Assembly (NCBI GenBank): GCA_036403155.1
Contig: DASWRM010000079.1
Span: 1 to 64,000, forward strand
Reading direction: 5' to 3'
DNA: 64,000 nucleotides
Origin: Gaiellales bacterium
GTDB lineage: Bacteria > Actinomycetota > Thermoleophilia > Gaiellales > JAICJC01
Shown: piece by piece, positions 26,408 to 38,009 of the stretch
Position numbering within the stretch: position 1 is the first letter of the stretch
Layout of the letters: each line of letters starts with the position of its first letter
Position numbers and translations under genes: made by a program
The notes under the pieces: generated by a model
What the model saw: only the letters and a program-made list of their open reading frames with translations
What the model was told of the DNA's origin: nothing
Databases searched by the model: none

Positions 26408-28108
26408 ATGAGACGACCTGGAATGTGGCTGGCGCTCAGCGTCATGACCGTCGGGGTGGTGTTGCTGGGTGCCGCGTGCGGCAGCAGCAGCAGCGGTGGG
26501 GGCTCGGGCGGCGTCAGCACCAGTGAAGCCGGCGGCAACAGCGTGCCGCACATCCAGGGCGGGACGATCAAGGCGGCGCTGCACGGCGGCATCGACTTCC
26601 TCGACCCGGCCCTTGCGTACTACCAGATTTCGTGGCAGATCGAGTACGCCACGTGCGTGAACCTGATCGGCTACCCGGACAAGCCGGCCCCGGAGGGCTA
26701 CCAGCTCGTCCCGGAGGCGGCCTCCAGCATGCCGACGGTGTCGTCGGACGGCAAGACCGTCACGTTCACCGTCCCGCCGGGCAAGTACAAGTTCAACACC
26801 GGTGAGCCGGTCACGGCCCAGACCTTCGCGGATGCGCTGCTGCGCGATCTGAACCCCAAGCAGGTCTCGCCGTTCGTCAGCTTCGTCGGCAGCTCCATCG
26901 AGGGCGCGACCGGCTGGGACGGAAAGGGCACGATCCCGGGCGTCGAGGTCCAGGGCGACAAGCTGATCCTGCACCTGACCCAGCCCAACGGCACCATCGT
27001 CGCCGAGATGGCGACCCCGTTCATGTGCGCGATCCCGCACAACCTGCCGATCAACTCGAAGGGCGTCACCGAGATCGCCGGAGCCGGCCCGTACTACGTG
27101 GCCAGCTACTCGCCGAACCAGTCCATCGTGCTCAAGCGGAACCCGAACTACACCGGCCCGCGCCCGCACAACGTGGACGAGATCGACTACACGCAGCTCG
27201 GCATCGACCAGAACCAGGGCATCCTGTCCACGAAGAACGGGTCGATCGACTACTGCCCGGACTGCCCGACCGCGGCGCAGTCGCTGTCGCTGTACCAGCA
27301 GTACGGACCGAGCAAGGGCACGCAGCAGTCGTTCTACATCTCGCCCGTGATCGAGGTCAACTACTACGCCATGAACACGGCGAACCCGGCGTTCTCCAAC
27401 GCGCTGGTGCGCCAGGCGGTCAACTACGCGATCGACCGCACGGCGCTGACGAAGCAGCGCGGGTACAAGGCCGGCCTGCCGACGGACAAGTACCTGCCAC
27501 CGCAGGTGCCCGGTGCGTCGGAAGAGCAGTCGATCTACCCGATGACTGCCGACCTCACCAAGGCCAAGGCGCTCATGGAGCAGGCCAAGTCCCAGGGCGT
27601 GAAGACGCCGATCACCGCGCTCGTCTACTCCACGCAGGGGTGCGAGTCGTGCACGAACCGCATGGCCATCCTCAAGGATGAGCTCGCGCCGCTTGGCATC
27701 AACATCAAGGTCAAGTACTACGAGCGCGCCGTGCAGTTCCAGGAAGAGGGTGTCAAGGGCACGCCCAATGACATCGCGGACGAGGGATGGCTCGCCGACT
27801 TCCCCGACCCGTACGACTTCCTGAACATCCTGCTCAGCGGTGACAGCATCCTGCCGAAGAACGGGGACAACTTCTCGTACTTCGACAATGCGGACTTCAA
27901 CAAGCGGATGAACGACGCCGCGAAGTTGACCGGAAGCGAGCGAGCCCAGACCTACGGGCAGATCGCGACCGACATGGCGAAGTCCCAGGCGCCATGGGCG
28001 GCCGAGTCGAACCAGACCAACTACGACTTCTTCAGCCCGCGCATCGGGTGCCAGCTGTGGGAGCCGAGCTACGGAATGGATCTGACGACGCTCTGCATCC
28101 GGAAGTAG
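26408..28108 (+). CDS. Peptide-type ABC transporter substrate-binding lipoprotein (SBP_bac_5)
   Basis: Extracytoplasmic substrate receptor of the adjacent transporter; 566 residues, full length. The signal ends in lipobox LLGAACG (Cys24), followed by a Ser/Gly linker. Motifs: GGTIKAALHGGIDFLDPAL, SSDGKTVTFTVPPGKYKF, GAGPYYVASYSPNQSIVLKR and LVRQAVNYAIDRTAL. Four extra cysteines in CPDC and CESC could form disulfides. ATG 26408 has a clear GGAAGG ribosome-binding site. A strong terminator-like hairpin follows the stop, which may keep this gene more highly expressed than the downstream subunits. Confidence 0.95.
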   Translation: MRRPGMWLALSVMTVGVVLLGAACGSSSSGGGSGGVSTSEAGGNSVPHIQGGTIKAALHGGIDFLDPALAYYQISWQIEYATCVNLIGYPDKPAPEGYQLVPEAASSMPTVSSDGKTVTFTVPPGKYKFNTGEPVTAQTFADALLRDLNPKQVSPFVSFVGSSIEGATGWDGKGTIPGVEVQGDKLILHLTQPNGTIVAEMATPFMCAIPHNLPINSKGVTEIAGAGPYYVASYSPNQSIVLKRNPNYTGPRPHNVDEIDYTQLGIDQNQGILSTKNGSIDYCPDCPTAAQSLSLYQQYGPSKGTQQSFYISPVIEVNYYAMNTANPAFSNALVRQAVNYAIDRTALTKQRGYKAGLPTDKYLPPQVPGASEEQSIYPMTADLTKAKALMEQAKSQGVKTPITALVYSTQGCESCTNRMAILKDELAPLGINIKVKYYERAVQFQEEGVKGTPNDIADEGWLADFPDPYDFLNILLSGDSILPKNGDNFSYFDNADFNKRMNDAAKLTGSERAQTYGQIATDMAKSQAPWAAESNQTNYDFFSPRIGCQLWEPSYGMDLTTLCIRK

Positions 28109-28116
28109 CGCGAATC

Positions 28117-28150
28117 ACCGGGCGGCGGTGCGACCGCACCGCCGCCCGGT
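28117..28150 (+). terminator. Strong hairpin after the binding-protein gene
   Basis: A perfect 16-bp inverted repeat (28117-28132 with 28135-28150), almost wholly G+C, followed by AGACTTTTCT. The stem and short T-run fit an intrinsic terminator, or a processing hairpin that stabilises the upstream message. The final T of the stem is also the first base of a TAGACT -10 box. Confidence 0.75.
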
Positions 28151-28155
28151 AGACT
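28150..28155 (+). promoter_or_regulatory. -10 box TAGACT embedded at the terminator end
   Basis: TAGACT begins on the last base of the hairpin and the following TTTT serves as the terminator's T-run. It would restart transcription for the permease B and ATPase genes. The permease start is 37 nt further on with a GGGAGGGCAGGG ribosome-binding region, so this mRNA has a leader. Confidence 0.5.
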
Positions 28156-28192
28156 TTTCTGCATACGCATTCCTTGAGGGAGGGCAGGGTCG

Positions 28193-29164
28193 ATGATCAG
28201 GTACGTGATACGCCGGCTGCTGTGGGCGGTCGTGCTGTTCCTCGCCATCACGGTGCTCACGTTCCTGATGTTCTACGTGATTCCGGTCAACCCGGCGGCC
28301 ATGGTCGCGGGCAAGGCGGCCACGCCGGAGGAGATCAAGCACGTCCAGCATCTCCTGTATCTCGACCAGCCGCTCTGGCGTCAGTACCTGCACTTCCTGG
28401 ACGAGCTGTTCCAGCACCGGAGCCTCGGGTACTCGTACGGGACGCGCCAGAGCGTCAACACGATCATCAGCGCCGCCGCGCCGGTCACCGCCAGCGTCGT
28501 CATCGGCGGCGCGATCTTCTGGATGCTCGTGGCCGTTCCGGTCGGCATCTACTCCGCGCTGCGGCCGCGGTCGAAGGGCGACCGGGTGGCGATGGTCTCG
28601 GTGCTCGCCGGCATCTCGGCGCATCCGGTCTGGGTGGGCTACATGCTCTCGCTGCTGGTCGGGTACGAGCTGAACCTGCTGCCGATCCAGGGGTACTGCA
28701 ACCTGCGCGGGGCAAGTCCGGGTCAGACGTGCGGTGGGCCGATCGACTGGTTCACGCACATGCTGCTCCCGTGGATCACCTTCGCCATCCTCTACTCGGC
28801 GTTCTACGTGCGCATGATCCGCTCGAGCGTGATGGAGACGCTCAACGAGGATTACGTGCGCACGGCGCGGGCGAAGGGCGCAAGCGAGCGCCGTGTCATC
28901 ACGCGCCATGTGCTCCGCAATGCCATGTTGCCGGTGGTGACAATGCTCGGGATGGACATTGCCGTCGCTCTGGGCGGCGCCGTGTTCGTCGAGATCGTCT
29001 TCGGCTTCCCGGGGCTGGGCGGGAGAGCGGTGCAGGCGGTCGGCCAGTTCGACCTGCCGACGATCTCGGGCACCGTGATCTTCGCCTCGATCATGGTGAT
29101 CGCGTTCAACCTGCTGGTCGATCTGCTCTACGCCTGGATCGACCCGCGGATCCGGCTGAGCTGA
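28193..29164 (+). CDS. Peptide/nickel-type ABC transporter permease, DppB/OppB-like
   Basis: Second channel subunit; 323 residues. The N-terminus MIRYVIRRLLWAVVLF is the DppB hallmark, with six membrane helices. The EAA loop is EDYVRTARAKGASERRVITRH (about residues 222-242). It has an ATG start with a strong GGGAGGG ribosome-binding site. It pairs with the C-type permease at 25268 and the two ATPases that follow. Confidence 0.95.
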   Translation: MIRYVIRRLLWAVVLFLAITVLTFLMFYVIPVNPAAMVAGKAATPEEIKHVQHLLYLDQPLWRQYLHFLDELFQHRSLGYSYGTRQSVNTIISAAAPVTASVVIGGAIFWMLVAVPVGIYSALRPRSKGDRVAMVSVLAGISAHPVWVGYMLSLLVGYELNLLPIQGYCNLRGASPGQTCGGPIDWFTHMLLPWITFAILYSAFYVRMIRSSVMETLNEDYVRTARAKGASERRVITRHVLRNAMLPVVTMLGMDIAVALGGAVFVEIVFGFPGLGGRAVQAVGQFDLPTISGTVIFASIMVIAFNLLVDLLYAWIDPRIRLS

Positions 29165-29207
29165 GCCGGCGACCCCGGCTGGCAGCGACCAGATAGCATT
29201 CCCTGAC

Positions 29208-30229
<1,022 letters not shown>

Positions 30230-30233
<4 letters not shown>

Positions 30234-31270
30234 CCAACGGCGAGCCCCTGCTCCAGGTCGACGACCTGGAGAAGCACTTCCCGATCACCCGCGGCGTCAT
30301 CTTCCAGAAGGAGATCGGCCGCGTGCGCGCCGTGGACGGCGTGTCGCTCTCGGTCAACAGGGGCGAGACGCTGGGCGTCGTGGGCGAGTCCGGGTGCGGG
30401 AAGTCGACGATGGCCCGCTGCATCATGCGGCTCCTGACGCCGACCGGCGGGCGGATCACGTTCGACGGCCACGACATTACGACGATCAAGGGCGACGCAC
30501 TGTTCAAGGTGCGCCGCGACATGATGATGGTGTTCCAGGATCCCTACGCGTCGCTCAACCCGCGCAAGCGCGTGGGGTCGATCGTCGGCGAGGCGCTCGA
30601 GATCCACAAGATGGGCACGGACGCCGAGATCAGGCGCAAGGTGCAGGAGCTGCTGGACGTCGTCGGCCTGAACCCCGAGCACTACAACCGGTTCCCGCAC
30701 GAGTTCTCGGGTGGCCAGCGGCAGCGGATCGGCGTCGCGAGGGCACTCGCCGTCCGGCCGAAGCTGATCGTCTGCGACGAGCCCGTCTCGGCACTCGACG
30801 TGTCGGTGCAGGCGCAGATCCTGAACCTGCTCAAGCGACTCCAGCGCGAGTTCGACCTCACCTATGTGTTCATCGCGCACGATCTCGACGTCGTCCGCCA
30901 CATCTCCGACCGCGTCGCGGTCATGTACCTCGGCAAGATCGTCGAGCTCGGCGACGGGCAGCAGCTCTACAACCGGCCGCTCCACCCGTACTCCGGCGCA
31001 CTGCTGTCGGCCGTGCCGATTCCGAACCCGAACGTGGCCCGGGCGCGGAAGCCGATCGTGCTCGAGGGCGACGTGCCGAGCCCGATCAACCCTCCGCAGG
31101 CGTGCCGCTTCCACCCGCGCTGCCCGCGGTTCCAGCAGGGGACGTGCGACGTGGAGGAGCCGCTGCTCGCGGAGCATGACCGCGGCCATCAGGTGGCCTG
31201 CCACTTCCCGCTCGAGACCTGGCCGATGTCGGACCTGCGCCTCGAGCGGGGAAGCGTCGCCACCCCGTAG
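30230..31270 (+). CDS. Peptide ABC transporter ATPase, DppF/OppF-like
   Basis: Second ATPase of the heterodimer; 346 residues. Walker A GESGCGKSTMAR, signature FSGGQRQRIGVAR, Walker B LIVCDEPVSALD and H-loop FIAHDLDVV are intact. The C-terminal domain has CRFHPRCPRFQQGTCD. The start is TTG 30230, overlapping the DppD-like gene by 4 bp. With the binding protein and two permeases this completes a peptide-type importer; its substrate cannot be told from sequence alone. Confidence 0.95.
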
Positions 31271-31285
31271 GGTGGGGCGGCCGCG

Positions 31286-31657
31286 GTGCTGCTCGCCGGA
31301 CTTCGCCGGTTCGCCGTGATCCTGCTGGTGCTGGCGGGGCTGGGCGTCCTGGCCGGGCTGCTTGGCGGACTGCTGCTGCACACGGGGGCGCGGCGGTCGG
31401 TCTCGGTGGCGCTCTACGGCCTGGGCGGCTTCCTGCTGCTCTCGGGGTTCTTCCATGGCATCAGGCCGCCGCTTCGGATCGACGAGGAGCAGGGCGTGCC
31501 GGGCATGTTCGGCATCCTGCTCACGCATGGGAAGCTGCGCACAGCGTCGCTGGACGAACGGCAGGAGGCGCTGTCATCGTCCGCGCTGTTCGTCGTGCTC
31601 GGGCTGATCCTGATCGTCCTCGGCGGCACGTTCGACCCGGTGCACGGGCTGTTCTGA
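31286..31657 (+). CDS. Small membrane protein of unknown function
   Basis: A 123-residue protein with three to four hydrophobic segments (about residues 9-31, 40-58, 98-116). Between them a charged loop (IDEEQGVPGMFGILLTHGKLRTASLDERQEAL) is probably cytoplasmic. No family is recognised. GTG 31286 is 12 nt after a TAGGGT box (31268-31273) and 15 bp after the DppF-like stop. It is the last gene of the transporter cluster. Confidence 0.65.
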   Translation: MLLAGLRRFAVILLVLAGLGVLAGLLGGLLLHTGARRSVSVALYGLGGFLLLSGFFHGIRPPLRIDEEQGVPGMFGILLTHGKLRTASLDERQEALSSSALFVVLGLILIVLGGTFDPVHGLF

Positions 31658-32213
31658 CGACGCGGGCCGCCGAGGAGCGCGCGATCCCCGCTGTCAATAC
31701 CGCAGATCGGTGACCCAATTATTGGAGCCCGACTCCCGTCGTGTGGCCGTAACGGATCGCCACACATTCGTGACGACTCGGCGGCCTGGTTGACCCGTCG
31801 CCGGCACCACCCCAATTGTTGGAGACCAACCCCTGCCGGTGGGGTGAGCGGTGGTCGTGGCGATCCTGTGACGGATTGGCACGGCGTCGTGACGCGGCGG
31901 GCCGGCCTTCCCGCGGCCCCGGCGGCACAGGCGTGACGCAGCCGCCGTACGGATCATCAACCGCGCCGGTACCATGCGGCCATGGCATTCATCAACGCCG
32001 CATCCTCAGCCGCCTGACACATCGACCACGCCGCCCGGGTGGCGGCCGCGCTCGAGCAGCACCGGATTCGCCGGGAGCTGGCCCCACGGCCGTCGCGGCC
32101 GGCTCGACTGCTGGCCCGCCTTGGAATGCTCCAGCGCCGAAGGTGTGGTGCCGATGAGGGGGGCGGGCACGCGCCAACCTTCCGGCCAGGCGCCTCGTCT
32201 ACGGTAGAGAACG
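31658..32213 (+). other. 556-bp intergenic region with degenerate repeats
   Basis: No convincing long gene. Two diverged repeats are visible: CCCAATTATTGGAGCCC near 31714 and CCCAATTGTTGGAGACC near 31811, each followed downstream by GTNACGGATYGSCAC and TCGTGACG (31749-31783 and 31868-31902). CCAATTNTTGG is near-palindromic. A possible 11-codon leaderless ORF lies at 31982, and the frame beyond its TGA stays open for about 90 codons with coding-like GC3, so a broken small gene is possible. A -10 box TACGGT (32200-32205) serves the next gene. Confidence 0.5.
31982..32017 (+). pseudogene. Possible short or interrupted leaderless ORF
   Basis: ATG 31982 lies 6 nt after TACCAT (31970-31975) and opens MAFINAASSAA, ending at TGA 32015. 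The same frame continues past the TGA as a basic, helical-looking sequence (AAALEQHRIRRELAPRPSRP from 32042), as if a small protein had acquired a stop. It may equally be noise. Confidence 0.3.
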
Positions 32214-34248
<2,035 letters not shown>

Positions 34249-34249
<1 letters not shown>

Positions 34250-34659
34250 TGGCCGACCACGACGCCCAGCGCGTCGAGGTGATCACGCCGGACGGGCCCG
34301 CGTACGAGGGGGAGGCCGAGATCGTCGTCGTCCCCGGCAGCGCCGGGCAGCTCGGCATCATGGCCCACCACGCGCCGCTCGTATCGAGCCTCAAGCCGGG
34401 CGAGCTGCACGTCACGGACATGGAGGGGCATCGCCACCAGTTCGCGACCGACGGCGGCTTCGTCGAGGTGCGCCGCAACGAGACGCTCGTCCTCGTCGGT
34501 GAGGCGGTGCCGGCCGAGCGGGTCGACGGGGCCGAGGCGCGTGCGCGGCTCGAGCGGGCGCAGGCGGATCTCGACCGCGCCCGGGAGGGCGACGGCGACA
34601 TCTATCGCGCCGAGCGCGAGGCGGCGTTCGCCGAGGTGCTCGTCCGCATCTCGTCCTAG
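34249..34659 (+). CDS. atpC: ATP synthase F1 subunit epsilon
   Basis: Rotor subunit at the base of gamma and intrinsic inhibitor of hydrolysis; 136 residues. N-terminal beta-sandwich motifs VEVITPDGPAYEG and GSAGQLGIMAHHAPLVSSLKPG are canonical. A C-terminal helical hairpin rich in Arg/Glu/Ala (about residues 88-130) is present, so this is the full-length form. Overlaps atpD by one base. Confidence 0.97.
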
Positions 34660-34664
34660 GGACG

Positions 34665-35441
34665 ATGCCCGGCGAGCCGGCCGTCCCCCCGCGGTTCTGC
34701 ACGAGGTGCGGAAGCGAGCGGCCGGCGGGCGCGCGGTTCTGCGCGCGCTGCGGCGCGCCGTTCGATGCGGCTGCCGGGGCGGCGGCGGCCCCCGAGGCTC
34801 GCACCGCGCCACCGGTGCCCCCGGTCGTGGACGACCTCCCGGCGCGCCCATACCCCATCGCCGTGGCGCTCCCGTACGAGCCGGAGCCGTCGCGGCCGCA
34901 CACCGCGGCGCGGTGGGTGCTCGCGCTGCCGACGATCCTCCTGTGGCTGGCGCTGCTGGCCGCCTGCGTGGTGACCGGGCCGCTTGGCTGGCTGGCGGCG
35001 CTCGTCACCGGCCGGCTCCCCGATCCGCTGCGGCGATTCCACACCGCCGTGCTCGTCTACGTCACCCGGGCCGGCGCGTACGTCGCCATGGCCACGGACG
35101 TTGCGCCGCCGATGCCCTGGCGCAACGGTGAGCGGCATCCCGTGCAGGTGCGCGTGGATCCCCCGGCGGGGCTGCCGCGTCTGTGGATGCTGCTGATCGC
35201 ACCGCTGTCGCTGCCGGCCGTGATCACGGCATTCCTGTTCGGGATCGTCACGTGGATGCTGTCCATCGGCGCGTGGGTCACGGTGGTCGGTACCGGCCGC
35301 CTGCCGCGGACGATCCACGACATGCAGGCGCTGGCCATCGGCTTTCAGTGCCGGGCGCTCGCGTTCGTGCCGCTGCTGCTCACGGCGGACTACCCCTGGT
35401 ACGAGCGCGGGCCGCTCCTGCTGCCGTCGCGCCGGAGCTGA
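34665..35441 (+). CDS. Zinc-ribbon and DUF4389-type membrane protein
   Basis: A 258-residue protein. An N-terminal double-CxxC zinc ribbon, FCTRCGSERPAGARFCARCG, is followed by a Pro/Ala linker. The membrane part has two segments near residues 85-112 and two near 174-205, with the DUF4389-like stretch LPDPLRRFHTAVLVYVTRAGAY and HPVQVRVDPP. Function is unknown. It lies 5 bp after atpC and ends at a strong two-way terminator, so it may be the third gene of the atpDC transcript. Confidence 0.85.
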   Translation: MPGEPAVPPRFCTRCGSERPAGARFCARCGAPFDAAAGAAAAPEARTAPPVPPVVDDLPARPYPIAVALPYEPEPSRPHTAARWVLALPTILLWLALLAACVVTGPLGWLAALVTGRLPDPLRRFHTAVLVYVTRAGAYVAMATDVAPPMPWRNGERHPVQVRVDPPAGLPRLWMLLIAPLSLPAVITAFLFGIVTWMLSIGAWVTVVGTGRLPRTIHDMQALAIGFQCRALAFVPLLLTADYPWYERGPLLLPSRRS

Positions 35442-35452
35442 GGAAGGGCGTC

Positions 35453-35490
35453 CGAAGCGGGCCTCCCCCCGACGGAGGGCCCGCTTCGGG
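35453..35490. terminator. Bidirectional terminator between convergent genes
   Basis: CCGAAGCGGGCCTCC (35453-35467) pairs with GGAGGGCCCGCTTCGG (35475-35490), a 15-bp stem with one bulged G. It lies between the ends of the DUF4389 gene (plus) and the FAD oxidase gene (minus) and could stop both. Confidence 0.7.
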
Positions 35491-35534
35491 CGATCCTCAT
35501 GCACATGACGACCCGGCCCGGCCGAATCTTCCGG

Positions 35535-36794
35535 TCACACCTCGATGGCGAGCCGGCGAGCGACCTCACGGCTGCGCTCCTTCTCGAGCGGCTGCTCCGG
35601 CGAGCCGCCGTCGAAGCGCCGGGGATCGTGCAGGTCGGCGAGAGGGTGCGCTCCTGTCGCGATCAGGTCCGCGATCAGCCTGCCGCACAGGTGCCCGAGC
35701 ACGTTGCCGACGCCGCTGTAGCCGCCGGCGACGTACAGGCCGTCGTCGCCGGGCAGCTCGCCGGCCAGCGGCAGCAGATCCGCCGAGAATCCCATGATGC
35801 CCGCCCAGCGGTGCGTCACCGGCGCATCGCGCAGGCCGAGCTGGCCGGTGAGGAACCGGTCGAGCTCGGCCTGCACGGGGGCGGTGGTCCGCTCGTCGTC
35901 GGTGTACTCGTCCTCGAGGTGCTCGAGCCGGCCGCCGCCCACCACCACACGCCCGTCGGGCGTCGGCCGGTAGTACATGAAGCCGTGCTGGGAGTGGGTC
36001 GGCATTGCGAGCGGTTGCACCGGCAGCGGCGCCGTCGCGGCAACCTGGCCCCGCACGGGGTAGACGAGTCCCTCCAGCTGGGGCAGCAGCCGCGGGATCA
36101 GTCCGTCGCAGGCGACCACGACTGCGCCGGCCGCGACGCACCCCGCAGCGGTTCCCACATGCCAGCCGTCGCCGTGGCGGTCGATCGACGTGACCGGCGA
36201 GCGCTCGAACATCCGCGCCCCGCGGTCGACCGCACCGGCCGCGAGGGTGCGCACCCAGGCGGCCGGCAGCAGCGAGGCGTCGTCGGGGACGTGCAGGGCC
36301 GCCGTATGGGCCGCGCGCATCGGCTCGGGGATCAGCTCGGGCGCTGCAGTGCAGCGGATGCCGGCCGCCCGCAGCGCGGACGCGGTGGCCGCCATCTCGG
36401 CCGCCTCGTCGCCGGTACCGACCCAGAGGCTGCCGGTTCGGCTGACGGCCTGGGGGATGCCGAGCTCCACCGCGAGGCCGACCATGCGGTCGAGCTCATC
36501 CCGGATCGCCCCGAGCAGCTCGGCCGCCCGCCGCTCGCCGACCCGGCGCGCGAGCTCGACCGGCTCCAGCGAGGCCTCGGCGACGGCGAAGCCGGCGTTG
36601 CGCCCACTGGCCGACGCGGCGGCACTGCGGCCGTCGAGGAGCACCGTGCCGAGGCCGTGCTCGAGCAGCCGCCAGGCGCACGCGGTTCCGGTGACGCCCG
36701 CTCCGACGATGCAGACGTCGGCGGTGGCCGTTTCGTCGAGCGTCGGACACGCCCGTCCCGTGTGCTGCTCCTGCCAGAGGGATGGGGTGCCCAA
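35535..36794 (-). CDS. FAD-dependent oxidoreductase (DAO family)
   Basis: A DadA/glycine-oxidase-type flavoenzyme of 419 residues. The Rossmann motif DVCIVGAGVTGTACAWRL (about residues 25-42) binds FAD, RNAGFAV follows as the DAO second motif, and LYVAGGYSGVGNVLGHL is the C-terminal FAD contact. The substrate is probably an amine or amino acid. The start is set at TTG 36794 because the minus-strand box TAGGCT (complement of 36805-36810) lies 10 nt upstream and the in-frame extension beyond it runs into the divergent peptidase gene. The two genes share one 10-bp double -10 element. Confidence 0.9.
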   Translation of the reverse strand: MGTPSLWQEQHTGRACPTLDETATADVCIVGAGVTGTACAWRLLEHGLGTVLLDGRSAAASASGRNAGFAVAEASLEPVELARRVGERRAAELLGAIRDELDRMVGLAVELGIPQAVSRTGSLWVGTGDEAAEMAATASALRAAGIRCTAAPELIPEPMRAAHTAALHVPDDASLLPAAWVRTLAAGAVDRGARMFERSPVTSIDRHGDGWHVGTAAGCVAAGAVVVACDGLIPRLLPQLEGLVYPVRGQVAATAPLPVQPLAMPTHSQHGFMYYRPTPDGRVVVGGGRLEHLEDEYTDDERTTAPVQAELDRFLTGQLGLRDAPVTHRWAGIMGFSADLLPLAGELPGDDGLYVAGGYSGVGNVLGHLCGRLIADLIATGAHPLADLHDPRRFDGGSPEQPLEKERSREVARRLAIEV

Positions 36795-36804
36795 CGCGAG
36801 CGGG

Positions 36805-36814
36805 AGCCTACAAT
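36805..36814. promoter_or_regulatory. Second bidirectional promoter with overlapping -10 boxes
   Basis: Minus-strand TAGGCT (complement of 36805-36810) serves the FAD oxidoreductase, and plus-strand TACAAT (36809-36814) serves the peptidase. The boxes share TA at 36809-36810, exactly as at 8969-8978. Start codons are 28 bp apart. Confidence 0.6.
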
Positions 36815-36822
36815 CAGCGGCC

Positions 36823-37929
36823 GTGCCCGGTGCCGACGAACTCGCGCTCGCAGAGCGGCTGATCTCGTACGACAGCTCCCAGCCTGAGGGAGTGATGGCC
36901 GCCATGGGATTCCTCAAGGGATGGCTCGAGGGACAGGGCATCGACCACCGCACCTACGAGGTGAACGGGCTGCCGTCGATCGTGGCGGCCGTTGGCGAGG
37001 GCCCGACGACGCTGGTGTGGAACGCGCACGTGGACGTGGTTCCGGCCCGCCGCGAGCAGTTCTCGCCGTGGCAGGTCGACGGCCGGCTCTACGGTCGCGG
37101 CGCATACGACATGAAGGGCGCGCTCGCCGGGATGCTGGCGGCGCTGGCCGACCTCTCCCTCGCCCGCGACACCATCGCGGGCGTCAAGGTGAAGCTGCTG
37201 ATCGTGCCGGACGAGGAGTCCGAGGAGGACTCGTCGCAGCAGAAGTCCTCGGAGTTCCTCGCGGCGGAGGGGCACACCGGGCAGTTCGTGGTCTGCGGCG
37301 AGCCGACGAACCTCGAGATCGGCGTGCAGGCGAAGGGCGTGCTGGTCGTGCGCGTCGACGTGGCCGGCAGGGCGGCGCACGGCTCCACGCCCTGGCTCGG
37401 GGACAACGCCGTGCTGAAGGCGATCGACGTGTACAACCGCATCCTCGCGCTGCCCTTCGCCTCGGGCAGGTCCGACCTCTACGACCGGCCGTCCATCAAC
37501 ATCGGCCGCATCCGCGGCGGCGAGGTGGTCAACATCGTGCCGGACCACTGCCGGATGGACGTCGACATCCGCTACCTGCCGAACCAGGATCCCGCCGAGG
37601 TGCTGCGCCAGCTGCGCTCGCTGGGCGCCGACGTGACGCCGATCTACGAGCTGCCGCCGGCGACGCTCGACCCGGGCGAGGCGCATGTGCAGATGCTGCG
37701 TGAGTCGGTGCGGTCGCTCGAGGGCGGCGAGGCCCCCGCCGTCGGGCGCGACGGCGCCTCCGATGCGGTGTTCTTCCTCCGGCGGGGGATTCCCGCGATC
37801 GAGTTCGGCCCTGCCGGCGCGGGCCACCACGGGCCGGACGAGTTCGTCGACATCGCGTCGCTCCGGCGGTACCGGCGGATCCTCGTGGAGTTCGCCCGGC
37901 GGCTCTCACGAGGCGCCAATCCGGCGTAG
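36823..37929 (+). CDS. M20-family metallopeptidase (ArgE/DapE-like)
   Basis: Zinc amidohydrolase/peptidase; 368 residues. Metal-ligand motifs: VWNAHVDVVP (first His/Asp), GRGAYDMKGALAGM (bridging Asp), PDEESEED (general base Glu and ligand), and the C-terminal GHHGPDE His. A dimerisation domain sits in the middle (AHGSTPWLGDNA). This fits succinyl-diaminopimelate desuccinylase, acetylornithine deacetylase or a dipeptidase; the exact substrate is open. GTG 36823 is 8 nt after TACAAT. Transcribed divergently from the FAD oxidase. Confidence 0.92.
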   Translation: MPGADELALAERLISYDSSQPEGVMAAMGFLKGWLEGQGIDHRTYEVNGLPSIVAAVGEGPTTLVWNAHVDVVPARREQFSPWQVDGRLYGRGAYDMKGALAGMLAALADLSLARDTIAGVKVKLLIVPDEESEEDSSQQKSSEFLAAEGHTGQFVVCGEPTNLEIGVQAKGVLVVRVDVAGRAAHGSTPWLGDNAVLKAIDVYNRILALPFASGRSDLYDRPSINIGRIRGGEVVNIVPDHCRMDVDIRYLPNQDPAEVLRQLRSLGADVTPIYELPPATLDPGEAHVQMLRESVRSLEGGEAPAVGRDGASDAVFFLRRGIPAIEFGPAGAGHHGPDEFVDIASLRRYRRILVEFARRLSRGANPA

Positions 37930-37960
37930 GAACCGGCGGCCGATCGCCGAAAGGCGGGTT

Positions 37961-37966
37961 TATACT
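37961..37966 (+). promoter_or_regulatory. -10 box of the envelope operon
   Basis: TATACT, one mismatch from TATAAT, 43 nt before the TTG start of the LytR-CpsA-Psr gene. The leader contains a small CCCGCG/GCGGGC hairpin and an AGGAC ribosome-binding site. No clear -35 was seen. Confidence 0.5.
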
Positions 37967-38009
37967 GCCCCCTGCCCGCGACCAGCGGGCGCTGTTCGTC
38001 AGGACCGCT

